Positions 34,845-46,200 of a DNA stretch of 64,000 bases are shown here, one piece after another; positions within the stretch are counted from its first letter, which is position 1, and each line of letters begins with the position of its first letter. The notes below the pieces were generated by a model that saw nothing but the letters and a program-made list of their open reading frames with translations, did no database searches and was not told where the DNA came from. The stretch is from Haliclona indistincta (Eukaryota; Porifera; Demospongiae; Haplosclerida; Chalinidae), in NCBI GenBank assembly GCA_964017065.1, contig OZ024791.1, forward strand, positions 1,734,430 to 1,798,429, in the 5' to 3' direction. Both the position numbers and the translations under genes were made by a program.

Positions 34845-34955
34845 AGAGATTCTTGATTCTCTTCATGATTCCAAGATTTATTGCACGATTCTTGACTCAG
34901 CAGTTGATTCTTGATTCTCAGTGATTCCGCTTGATTCTGTGTACGAGATTCCACC
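34845..34955. repeat. Degenerate GATTCTTGATTCT repeats
   Basis: Irregular repeats of GATTCTT/GATTCC lie immediately upstream of the death-domain gene start. They are low complexity with no coding signal. Confidence 0.7.
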
Positions 34956-35000
34956 CGTGTCGGACCCCTCGACTAACCCGGCCGTCAGCTACATGTAGTC

Positions 35001-38000
35001 ATGTCCGATCGTGAGTTCGAATCGTGTCTCGTTTGAGTCATAAACTATTCTGTTCTTATGTAGGTACTCCCACAATTCAGCAGCTGTTGGACGCGCTGAA
35101 GAAAGTAGAAAATTGGTTCTTATTTGGTGTGAATTTGGGCGTTCCTGTTTCACAACTTAAGAAGATCGAGTCAAACTATCCAAAAGATTCAGACAGATGC
35201 AAACTAGAGTTACTGCAGTACTGGCTCGACAGCACATTAGACTCATCGTGGAATAAGATAGTACAGGCACTGGAGAAGGATGACCAACTAACCCTGGCTG
35301 CTCAGATTAAACATGACCATTTGTTACAAGTAACCATAGAAGGTATGTTGTGCTAGGGTACGTTAGTCAGCTAGGCATGGCCTGACCAGAGATTATTAAT
35401 ACTATGTAACTGGGATAAGCACACTCTACTGTAACATATGAAACTTGCCTGTGACGGCGTACTAGACGAGGCGCTCCAAGAGGGTTCAGCATGTAAAACA
35501 TGGAATGTGGAATGGAATGGAACCGTGGAATGGAATGGAATGCCGCCATTATTGTGTGGTCTCGCACTAGAAACTACTAAACCCTAAACCCAAGACCCTA
35601 AAAACCTTCGCCTAACGGCGCCCAATATATGGACCTAACATATAGCCTCGTCCCCAGTCCCTCAAAGGAGGGCCTGGTATACACTGACTGCGCACGCACG
35701 GGAAACACGTGCGCTTGATGAATTAGTAATTACAGGAGTCGAAAGTATGACGTTAGAATATTCCAACGACTGGAGCGCAAAAGATAGAGCATCCTCAAAC
35801 GACATCTCTGTGTTGCTCTAGGAGGGGCTTGAGCGTAGCTTACCAGCAGCCGTGTGTTCACTGACAGTGAGCTGTATTATTTTCTACGTCATACGTGGTA
35901 CGGACGTGTACTGAAGGTATCCTATTTCCCCAGAAAATCTGGGAAATCTGGAGCATGGCAGTCAGTGTATACCAGGCCCTCTTTTGAGGGACTGGGGACG
36001 AGGCTATGACCTAACAGCGCCCAGTATGGACCTAACGGCGCCCAGTACTATTCTAGTTAGCACGTTAGGTGAACTATGATACTGGGCGCCGTTAGGTCCA
36101 TACTGGGCGCCGTTAGGTCCATACTGGGCGCCGTTAGGTCTATACTGGGCGCCGTTAGGTCCATATTGGGCGCCGTTATAGGCGAAGGTTTTTAGGGTCT
36201 TGGGTTTAGGGTTTGGTATTTTCTAGTGCGAGACCACACAATAATGGCGGCATTCCATTCCATTCCACGGTTCCATTCCACATTCCGTATGTTTTACATG
36301 CAACCCTCCAAGAGTCCCCCAGCAAAGACGAACGCTAGCCAGAAGCACTCGTGATTGTCGATACGCAATCGAGTGTACCGCTGTACCGGTGTCTCAGCTG
36401 ACTACGCATGTGTTCCATGTGCATGACCATATAAGCAAGAGTAAATAATGATAAGAGAGTATCGAACGCCGTATGGCCCCATAGAAACACTCTGTGCGAA
36501 GTAACGTGACAGGCACGTGAGAAAAATTACGTATTATTACGCAGCTCTGGTTCGTACCACTCCCACTACTTCGCTAGCACTGTAGTCTACAAACACCGAC
36601 AGCGTTCAATGGCCAAAAGACCAGCTAGTCCACTCGAAGACTGCGTCCCAAACAGAATACCGCCTCATGATCCCAGCAGAGTGACCGTGATGAGTCTTGC
36701 GCAAGTTGGACGGGAAACGTTCACCGACAAACTGTAGTTTGACGTCGTTTGAACAGACTAGCAGCCCGGTCTTCTCGTGGCTGGCTGCAAAACGTTTCAC
36801 TGGAATCCTCCAGCTGGTTTTCTCTCGCGGACTAGGCAGCTGTTCACTCGAGCGTCTCGTGCAGCCTAGCTTTTAATAGCCATCGATCACCGATAACTGC
36901 ACTAGCAATCGAGGGAGGCATGACGCCTGCGTCACAACTAGGCAGACCAAGGTCTGTCTGCGTCATAGAATCACGTGCCTGTCACGTTACTTCGCACAGA
37001 GTGTTTCTATGGGGCCATACGGCGTTCGATACTCTCTTATCATTATTTACTCTTGATATAAGGAATCGCTAAAAATAGAATGGACAGCCATGTTTGGAAT
37101 CCGCCGTATACAGAGTTGCATGCTCCCTCGCACATGTCATCTCGGTGGGTTCCTGTGAAAATGTATTACAGCATTCAGTGACTCAGTCAGGCGTCCCATT
37201 CACAAGTTTTTTTGTTAAAAAACTGTGTTTGTAGACAAGCAGAGCTTAAATTATGATATTTACACAATGCAATAAATAATCCACCTAACTAAAGAAGTAA
37301 AGATACTGTGAAAGTGAATACCAAGTCAACAGATTTTGTACTGTTGTGTTCACAAAAGTGGGACCAAGAAATGGCTTCAACTGTCTCTCGAATCCAGAGC
37401 ATCAAGTATAGCACAAAATGTATCTATTTACACGCACCGGTACTCGAACTTTACAATAAACTAGGCAAGAACTGCAACAGGCATCTCATGAAGTCATGGA
37501 TGTGTTCACAAACTATTTTGCATCGCCACGCACGCAGATTTTACCTTGTCAACATGACACATGCCCATGACAGTCTTCGACTAGGAGACAGTAGTAGTGA
37601 AGAAACGCGCTCTTTTCATGCCAAGAGTAAGTGCTAAAGCGAGCAAGCATTTATGCAAACTCCGTATCTGCGTGTTCTTGGTGGTTCTTTGACGAAACGC
37701 GAAACACGCATGGGCACACCTCTTGCAATACATTTTGATTAACAGTTTTTATCCCGGTTACGTAGTATTAACCCTTTATGCACTATTGACGCCTTTAGGC
37801 GCCATAATTGACTCCGCCTGATTGACTCCGTCATAATTGACTCCGTAATAATTGACTCCGCCATAATTGACTCAGTGTGAAAAGTGCTCAGAAAGGTCAA
37901 ACGAAGTTTAATTGTAAAAGACAACTTTACCTGAAGAAACCACTGTTTTTCGGCACGCCCTCCCCACTAAAACATACAGAACGGAGGAATTTTAAAAGGG

Positions 38001-39758
38001 GTGTCCCCTTGTTAACCTGGGTTTCGAAGGGGTGGAGCCCCTCGGCGCTTTTGGCAAAAGGGTATAATGCCTTCCTCCCTTCCCGAATTTTCAAATATTT
38101 ATGGGCTCCTTGTGGATGATAAACAAGTATTTTAGTTTTCATGACCTAATACAACTGATTTTATTGTAGTTTTATTATGCGTATAGGTGCTATGTCCAAG
38201 GAATCAAGTGCCACTTCACCAGAAACTCACCAGCTTCCAGTTCAATCTGTTCCTTCCACAAGTCATTTTAATTCTCCTGTTTCTACTCCTGGTGAGATTA
38301 AAGCTGAGATTGAAGCTGATGTGATTGTGGTCCGCAATCTGAAAGAATTAGAGATTTCGTTCGGTCGTACTATGGTGCTAGTAAAGCGGCATCTTGACAA
38401 GTGTGACTTGTCTGAAGCTTTGCTATTTCTTGATTCTGTAATCGGTTCTGATGTCTTTAACGAATGTGATAATTTTGGCAAACTCATGAGGCAGTTACAG
38501 CGAGACCACATTGATGTCTTCAATATTTCCATTCTCCAACACCTAGTGTCCAACTTTGACAATCATGAGTTGAATGAAGTAGTCGAGGCATATGATAAGA
38601 AGAAAATAAGTTTTCTCAACCAGACAACAGTGATTGAATTTCAACGTGCTGTTGTCAGTAGGGTGAAACCTATTCTAGCTAATGGGATGGCTGTAATAAC
38701 CATCAAGATTCCAAAAAAAATGGCTGACGGTAATCGAACACTTAAAGATATCGAGGAACTAGCAATAGAAGGATTTGAAGAATGTCACAAGAAATTCATT
38801 AGTTTACATGCAGAGCCAGGCTCCATAATCATATCATGGGTCTTTCCGAAGGAGTTGAGTAGCAAGTTGGAAGAACTGGTTATTAAGAATGCTGCTGTCT
38901 TCAAGGCTAATGAAGTGTTGGAGGTGACAGTAGCTGGGAAGAGAGTATTCCCTAATTGCACACAGGAGGAGGTGAGGAAAATGAGCTCATGCACTCATAT
39001 ATTTATTTCTACAAAATTGTTATTACCTGTCCAGTACCCTGTTGGTTTATGTGAGGAGAAGAGCAAATTGAAGGAGCTCTACACTAAGTTCTACCCACAG
39101 CTGGTTGAAGCAGTCTCTGATCCTGATACATGTCACTCTCTCTCTATTCAGCTCCATTCCACATGTCTGCTATCAGAGGAGAAGAAAGCAGTGTTGAGCT
39201 CCAGTGTGGCTAGTGGCAGGTCTTTCCTGCAGGTGTTGGAAGTGGAAGAAGAGCCTTGCCTAGTGACTGTGCTGATGGAGAAGATGTCAGCAGTTAAACA
39301 GCTTCAGACACTATCAGTAGATATGAGTGATTGGCTGAGTGGATCAAAGCAAGGTATATAGCTGCATTGGTTTGTGTGTTCATAATACTATTGATCATTA
39401 GGAGCAGCTGAAGCAAATACTCAGTTCACAGGAAAACAAGCGAATATCGGTGAGATCCACACATTTATATGTTAGTCATACTGGTTATTGTTACTGTATA
39501 GAACGACAGCAGCTTGAGGCAAATAATGAGAAACTGACCAGTGACAATGCAGACCTGCTCATTAAGCTGCATTGTTGTGAGGAGGATCTCAAGATAGCTA
39601 ATGAATGTGAGATTTTGTGATATGAGACTTAAGAGTGAGCTGAGTGTGTCCTACCAGGAGCGTATAAGGGGAAGGAGCATTTAACTCTCATTATCCGTGT
39701 GGTAATAACCAGTGTAGTCTCGCGGGCCAGACGTTCTGAGGGAACGTCTGGTCACTAA
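35001..39758 (+). CDS. Death-domain protein with coiled coil, 3' end running into a MITE
   Basis: Exons 35001-35010, 35064-35342, 38187-39353, 39402-39449, 39502-39606 and probably 39661-39758 join in phase for about 568 residues. Residues about 5-90 form a death domain (TPTIQQLLDALKKV, NWFLFGVNLGVPVSQLKKIE, CKLELLQYWLD, SWNKIVQALEK), typical of sponge death-domain families. A Ser/Pro/Thr-rich linker follows, then about 330 residues of helical sequence that I cannot assign. This part contains a segment reading FNISILQHLVSNFDNHEL and a possible death-fold-like bundle near LYTKFYPQLVEAV. The tail (ERQQLEANNEKLTSDNADLL) is a predicted coiled coil. The last exon is less certain: reading through instead stops at 39620, and the spliced form ends inside the MITE at 39715. 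The start follows a short ATG exon with a GTGAGT donor. Such adaptors generally act in apoptosis or immune signalling. Confidence 0.8.
35642..36007. mobile_element. Nested inverted-repeat element inside the MULE-like MITE
   Basis: ATAGCCTCGTCCCCAGTCCC and the following bases to 35691 are repeated inverted at 35958-36007, about 50 bases with few mismatches. GACCTAAC occurs at 35632-35639 and again at 36008-36015, an 8-base target duplication offset by two bases on the left. This indicates insertion into the tandem array of the host element. Confidence 0.75.
36077..36182. repeat. 21-base tandem array GGCGCCGTTAGGTCCATACTG
   Basis: About five head-to-tail copies with single-base variants (GTCTATACTG, GTCCATATTG). 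Inverted copies lie left of and around the nested element (for example near 35618 and 36017-36050). Confidence 0.88.
36436..37055. mobile_element. MITE with perfect 85-base inverted repeats and 7-base target duplication
   Basis: Bases 36436-36520, starting CAAGAGTAAATAATGATAAG, match the reverse complement of 36971-37055 over 85 bases with no mismatch seen. The flanking 7-base repeat is ATATAAG (36429-36435 and 37056-37062). The duplication length and CARGAG start resemble the element at 1145-1729. A 42-codon plus-strand reading at 36609-36737 has no recognised domain. Confidence 0.85.
37803..37877. repeat. Short tandem repeat ATAATTGACTCCG
   Basis: Five irregular copies of (N)ATAATTGACTCCG spaced 13-17 bases apart in the death-domain gene intron. 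Confidence 0.8.
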
Positions 39759-40252
39759 GGCCAGGTTTTCGTGGCACAATGGAATGTAAACAAACGACAC
39801 GTCACGCTTGAAATCACGTGTTTTAGTCGACGTCACCAGTCTAGTTAGCAAGCGTGTAGCATGTTAACAGGCTTTTAGCATGCTAAAACTCTTCCTAGAG
39901 CAATACCAACCTGGTTGGCTACAATCGCGATGTTCATGATCGCTGGAGCAGTCACGAGACAACAAGAGAACCATTGCGTGAACATGAATCATGTACAATA
40001 TACCGTCAGCAGCATCGAGAAACAACGAGTAGCAGGTATTAGCCGTCGCTTGTAAGACTTTTCACGACAAACACGCCAGTTGTGGCAGCTGAAAAGCTCT
40101 GTAAACAGCTTCATGCGCAATCGCGCCCCGTAGTCACTTGAAAACCCACGCAATTGATTGCTTATGAGGGCGCGCCGGAATGTTGGCGTCGCTCACAGAA
40201 ACCTGGCCTTAGTGACCAGACGTTCCCCCAGAACGTCTGGCCCGCGAGACTA
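39715..40252. mobile_element. MITE with TAGTCTCGCGGGCCAGACG ends at the duplication junction
   Basis: 54-base inverted repeats at 39715-39768 and 40199-40252 differ at one position. Each arm also folds on itself (CAGACGTTC..GAACGTCTG). The outermost TA at both ends is compatible with a TA target duplication (Tc1/mariner style), which leaves the true border ambiguous by two bases. It ends the death-domain gene and directly abuts sequence homologous to copy 1 (CTTTGTGACTTGCATT at 40253 and 5768). Confidence 0.85.
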
Positions 40253-40282
40253 CTTTGTGACTTGCATTCAAAAATTCTCTTC

Positions 40283-43200
40283 ATGTCAGATGAACTTCCG
40301 CCTGCTGGAGTGGGGATTGAATTGCCAAAAATCACTCCACTAATAGCAAAAATATTGGAAAGATATCCTGACGGTGGACAGATCCTGAAGGTGCTTTGAC
40401 CTAAGTTACGGTAGTGTTCATGGTATCTTTGAATGCATTCTGCACAGGAATTGATTCAAAATGCTGACGATGCAGGCGCTACAGAAGTTAAGTTCATGTT
40501 GGATGAAAACAGCCACCCGTGCTCTAAAGAAGATGTTCTTACACCAGAACTAGTTGATTTCCAGGGTCCAGCACTGTATGCTTATAACAACGCTGTGTTC
40601 TCTAAGGATGACTGGGAGCGCATTGGTCATATGTACAGCAGCTCTAAAGAGAAAGAGCCGATGAAAGTGGGCCGATTTGGACTTGGTTTTACGTCAGTCT
40701 TTCACATGACAGGTTAGCTACACAAATAATATGTATCGTGTTGTCAACCAATCTTGCATGTTCTGAGTTGCCTTGGGGGAAATTTCAGTGTGTAAACATA
40801 ATAAAAGCTGACTATGATGGGCTCTTGGCTACACACAGTTTTGTATGACAATAAAAATCATAATAGTTATTGTGACTAACTTGAAAGCTTCGGACTAAGA
40901 TAAGTTTGTGTTGTGAGCTGAATAAACAAATATTCTTTGACATCATGTGATGGACAATAGTTTGACAAAAATAATAGTTTGGAGATTTGCCCAGCACTAG
41001 CAACATAAACCAAGAAGCATTTGTGTTTCAGCCAGTTTATAAATAGTAGTTATATACCGATCAGGAGGTGTTTAAGCGATTTAAAGCCCGCGGGCGTAGC
41101 CCAAGGGCTTTAAATGCTTAAACACCGACTGTGAGGTATATAACTACTTTAAACCATAGTGCGCTGCTTGCCTAACGTCCAGCTGGCTACCTTGTGTCGC
41201 AGGAAGACCGCAGGGCAGCCCAGCGCCGTTTGTTTGTGGATTCTCGAACGCGGCGGCCATCTTGAAACGCGTGCGGGCTGTACACGATTTATAACCCTCA
41301 TTAACGGTCGTTACATCAAAGAGAATTATTCATACTATGGTTTAACAAAATTTAATGTCATACCAATTGTTTTACAATTCCTGTTGTTCAAGAAGTCCCT
41401 ACAAATTAAGTTAATTGTTATGGTCATCAATAAGTATATGGTGGGGGTAGCACACGAGGTCAACTTGTCGTGAGGTCAACTTCGCGAATTCAACTCTTAC
41501 TGGTTCAACTCTCAAGAGGTCAATTATTCACCAGATCAACTTCACGAGATCAACTCGTACAAAGTCAACTCTACGACGATCCTTAGGACCCCCCGAAGTC
41601 AACCCCCGACGATCCTTAGTTAGGAAGACCCTCCCGACGATCCTTAGTTAGGAAGACCCTCCCGACGATCCTTAGTTAGGAAGACCCTCCCGACGATCCT
41701 TAGTTAGTTAGGAAGACCCTCTCGACTTTGCGCAGTTAGGCGAAGTTTTTTAAGGTCTTGGGTTTAGTATTTAGTTTTGTTTAGCACGTGAATACCATAG
41801 CAACGAGTGTGACGTTGATCCTGAGAGTTGATTCCGTACGAGTTGATCTGGTGAAGAGTTGATCTGGAGAGAGTTGATCTCGTAAGAGTAGATCTCGTGA
41901 CAGTTGAACTAGCGAAAGTTGACCTCGCGTGTACAAATCAGTATATGGTTACTTGGTGTAACCATGGTGACCACGAGTGCACTGCAGCTAGCTACAGCAC
42001 CACCTTAAGGTGGCAGGCACCTATTTACTGCGCAAAATTATGCTCATAGAATATGCACTGTGAAACAATCGTCATGATGGCTGTGAATACCGTTACTGTA
42101 TGGCTATATGTAGGGTGTGGTCAAAGTTTGCAAATAGCTATGATTTATTCAGAAGACATGCCCAGGTTTTCTCAATTGTACGATCTCGTGGCAGGGCCAG
42201 TGTGTAAAATATTGTCAAGAAGTTAAGTGTTATTACTCAAGGAAGGCGCAAATTTGCCCTGGATTTTTGAATTACAGACTCATTTGTCCGCACTTTTACC
42301 AGGACACCTGCAGACTCTTGAGGAGCAGACAGGTAAACGCGAAGCGTGAGGCAGAAAAAAATTGATATTTAATATTCATGAGACATGCATTTTCGATGTT
42401 TTCACAGCAATAAAATGGCAGCTTGTGCAGTACTCGAGTATCTGGATAAGCCAGTAAGGTAATAATCCTTTGCTTTAAGTATCTCTGGTGCTATTTAGGC
42501 AAGTTTGAATATAAAAAGTATATTTCTGTAGTCGGATTATTGGGACTCTCCCACTGCTATTTTGGGGGAGCAATTGCTTCACTGTTCCAGTGCCCCTGTC
42601 AAGAGCATTCCTGAAGCGCTGCCATAGTGTGCATTGTGTAGGAGTAGAGCTACTGCAGAAGAACCGTTTCATCGTTGTAATCTATTTGCAGACAAAGTTA
42701 TGAGCAAACGGGAGACCTGCCACCTTAAATTGTTGTTCTTGCTATTCAAAAATAAGGGTTATGCTTGCATGCATTCAAGTATTATTGCATTTATATTATT
42801 GCACTGGATATTACAGATCTTCCGTTCATTGTCAGTGGAAAGGTAGCAGGAATCCTCGATCCTCATTATAAGTTCACAGCTAATTATGTCGGTAGTTCAA
42901 GGCAGAAGGCGGGCTTGGGTTTGAGTCTTGCAGAGTTTATGAATAAACCCGGCCATGCAGATTGTTTCGCTGGAATATTTGATCTTGAAGTTTCAACGGT
43001 AGACTATCATGGATCATTGTTTCGCTTTCCTCTTAGAAGAGAAAATGCCGAGTCAGAAATAACTGGAACTTCTTATTCTGCCGAGAGGGTACTGGAGATT
43101 CTTTATGATTCCTTCTTTGAAGAAGCTCCAATCATTCTTTTGTTTCTGAAAAATGTGCAAGAAATATCTCTCTATAAAGGAAAAGAGTTGCTCTACAAGG

Positions 43201-46200
43201 TAGCTATTGATCACACACAGAGAGAGATGGTGACCACAGAGAGGTCTTCCATCGAAATGCACGCCTCCCTAGCATCCAGTAAGTGTCTTCTGAGAGCCTA
43301 TTCTATGACGGTTGGAGTGCGTAGAAAAGAGAAAAGGGAAGAGTACTACTGGCTGTTAATGAATCTCATTGACCAGCCAAATGAGCAGAGTCAAAACCTT
43401 GATTTTCTTCCATGGGTTGGTATTGCAGCTCCTTTGCCTGGTACTATCAACTTCCCTGGTCTTAGCATTGAGAGTGATGATGTCAATAGCGTAATGGCAG
43501 AAGCTCTACAGGCAACTGAAATCAAAAGCAAGTTATCCTCGATGTGTCCTCTGGATTGGACTGGCAAAGTTGAAGGTCACATAGATGGGCATGTCTTCTG
43601 TTTTCTTCCTCTGCCTGGGAAAATAGTTCTTCCTGTTAATGTTCATGGTTATTTTGCTGTTGTTGATAATCGCAGGAATATTGTCTGGCCATCCTCTGAT
43701 GACCAAGGTGATCGACCAAAGTGGAATGAATATCTTGTTACAGAACTGATTGCACCTGCTTATTCTGTTTTACTGACTATTCGTAGCTCTCTGCTGTCTT
43801 ACAATGGCACACCTCTTCCATTACCTACTAGTGAAGGAGATATCACTGATCCTTATGCTGCCTGGCCGCTGTATTCTGAAGTTAAGAACGATGAAATATG
43901 GAAGGAGTTGCTTGAGCCTACTTTTCGTCAAGTTTGTTCGCAAAAACTTTTTTGGACGCCTGCAAACAAAGGTAAGTGGGTGACGCTCATGGAGGCTGTA
44001 TTCTTACCAGAAATAACAAGCTCGAGGGAAATTCCTGAAATGGCTATTAAGGTTCTTGTAGAAGCTGGTGTGCCAGTTGTTAGTTTGCCAATTAGTGTCA
44101 GGGAAACTCTCAAGCAAGTGTATCCACAGGGACTGCCAAATTTTGTGACTCCGAAAAGGGTTAGGGAAACTCTTCAAAATGGCCTTGTTAAAAATATAAC
44201 AGCTGACAGGGAAACCACTCACCAGCTTCTAGAGTACATTCTCTCAGATGCAGATGTAGAGTGCGAGAATATCAGTCAACAACTGGATGGAGTGCATATG
44301 CTTCCCTTAGCAACAGGAAGTTGTACTACCTTCTCAAGCAGGTATAATACTGTTTATGTTCTGCAATCAAGTGACTCTATCGAATCTGTTCTGAAGTGTG
44401 TTCCAGGCATGGAGAGACATTTTGTTGATCCTACACTTCCTTCTTCACTTCTCACTAAGCTATGTCACTTAGCGGAGAGCAATTGCCTGCAACTCAGATT
44501 CTGTATGCCGCAAGATATTCTCATTCTCAAGCACCTTCTTCCTCTGTCGTTAGGCACCTGGAGCTCGTACAATTGCCATAGTGATGCTATTATATGGACG
44601 CCTGGGATGAACGGTCATCCTCCCATCAGTTGGTTATCAGATCTTTGGAATCGTCTTTGTGAACCTATTCCTCTTAAAGATTTCGAGGGCTTGCCCATTA
44701 TTCCAGTTGAGGAGGTAAGTCAGCAAAAAGAGCGTATATCATTAGTACCACTTCCAGACCACAACTCGAGTAGCAATGCTTACTTTATCGATAATAACAG
44801 AACGCTGGTCAGTAGTGCCATTCTTTGCAAACTAGGTGCAACAGTAATTCACAACAATCGATTTGTTTTCAATCATCCAGACATAACGAGCTACATCGAT
44901 GAAATCAACATCTCTACCATTCTTTCTTTTCTTACAAATTGCCAAGACAAGGTTTGTGACATTCTAGACAATGAAAAGGCTGCTTTAAGAAAGGAATTTG
45001 CAAGAAATTGTGATACTGACAGAGACACAGTAAAGCAGTTTCATGATCTAATAGCAAAACTTCCCATCTTTGAAGTGGGAGTTGGAGCAACTGAGCAATG
45101 CTTGGTGGCACTGCATGACCCAGCACCTGTTCTGCCTCCCGAGGGTCTTCATTTCCCTTCTACAATTCACTTCCCTTGTAATATTCTGTCTAGAAAAGAG
45201 CCTTCTGTAATTAACCTCCTGCACACTCTCGGCATACAAGAGCTGTCTTTAAGAAGTCTTTGCTGTGATCATCTCATTCCTTTTGCACTCTCCCAATGCA
45301 AGCAAAGCAATCAATGGTGCAATGGAGATGAGATATTCAAGTGGATTCTTAGTATGGCTACGGATGAAGAAGTCTTTGGTCTTAACAACACTCCCTTTGT
45401 TCGAACCAGCACAGACCTCAGTGTCCTTGTTAAGCCTTGTCAACTGTGTAGTTATGAAGAAGAATTTAGGACACTATTTAACGAGGATGAAGATCAAGTT
45501 TTTGCTTGTATGGAATACAGAGAGAAAAAGATGGCGGATAAACTGGAACTCTGTGGTCTTCAGACTTGGAAGCAGTTGACAAGTTGCCCTGAAAAATTAA
45601 GCTTGCTCCTAAAGGAAAGAGCTACATCTGTCAGCAATGAGGAAATGCTATCTATTGACTCAACTCATCAAAAGAGTGGCTTTATCTTACAAGTCGCTGC
45701 CAGTCATCCGCGATCAGATTTGATCTTAGGACATCTTAAAGAAATTCCCTTTCTTGCCCCACAATTGACTTGCCCAGGTTCCTTTCCAGCTGGTCTGACT
45801 TGGTTTGGCGCTTGTAATAAACAGCTCCATGCTCTCTCTGACATGTGTGTTCCTATGGACCGCAAGTCAGCTTATCTTGTAGGCAGTGTTAGACCAATTT
45901 TACAGAACGATTATGTTATAACAGAGTCAGTTGCTCGATGCTCTTGTCAACCCACAGCTCAAGATGTCATAGCTCAGCTGACAATGTTAGGAGACATTGA
46001 GGAGGTGCATGACACGAGTATAATCTCTGCTATGGTTCGACAGATTTACGATTTTCTCGTCAGTAGTTCAGAGTTTTCACCGACTGACTTACCTATGAAT
46101 TGGGTCTGGTGCGGAAATGCTTGCTCGTTTCAACCTACTTCAAGATTTGCGATTCAGACTCCGATATCTCTGGAACCGTTTATTTTCAGTATTAGCTCAG

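Larger units (their letters stand above)
35483..36305. mobile_element. MULE-like foldback MITE with 9-base target duplication
   Basis: The ends GGTTCAGCATGTAAAACAT and GGTTGCATGTAAAACAT (the right end reversed) are flanked by the perfect 9-base repeat CTCCAAGAG (35474-35482 and 36306-36314). Nine bases is the Mutator-superfamily signature. Long arms contain GGAATGGAATGG runs, GCCGCCATTATTGTGTGGTC and CCTAAACCCAAGACCCTAAA. The interior holds a nested inverted-repeat element (35642-36007) and a 21-base tandem array. Confidence 0.88.
35343..38186 (+). other. Large transposon-filled intron of the death-domain gene
   Basis: A 2,844-base intron in a gene whose other introns are about 50 bases. It holds elements at 35483-36305 and 36436-37055 and the repeats near 37803. 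The 109-codon reading at 37308-37637 has no recognised motif and no splice support. From about 37960 to 38120 there is a GC-rich patch with GGGGTGGAGCCCCTC, possibly a further element end. Confidence 0.8.
40713..42816 (+). other. Intron 2 of copy 2 (2,104 bases)
   Basis: Homologous to intron 2 of copy 1 at both ends and across the TTAA MITE (42009-42724). It carries two insertions absent from copy 1 (about 41045-41345 and 41442-41939) and lacks the 565-base insertion of copy 1. Confidence 0.85.

Noticed and set aside
35505..35540. GGAATGGAATGG runs as a satellite array
   Set aside because: Only a few units, repeated inverted at 36249-36285 as part of the arms of the MULE-like element.
37308..37637. 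109-codon reading in the death-domain gene intron
   Set aside because: No domain and no homologous copy. It is flanked by repeats in a transposon-rich intron.
41608..41722. 28-base direct repeats as a CRISPR-like array
   Set aside because: The copies are contiguous without spacers and lie inside a transposon in a eukaryotic intron.
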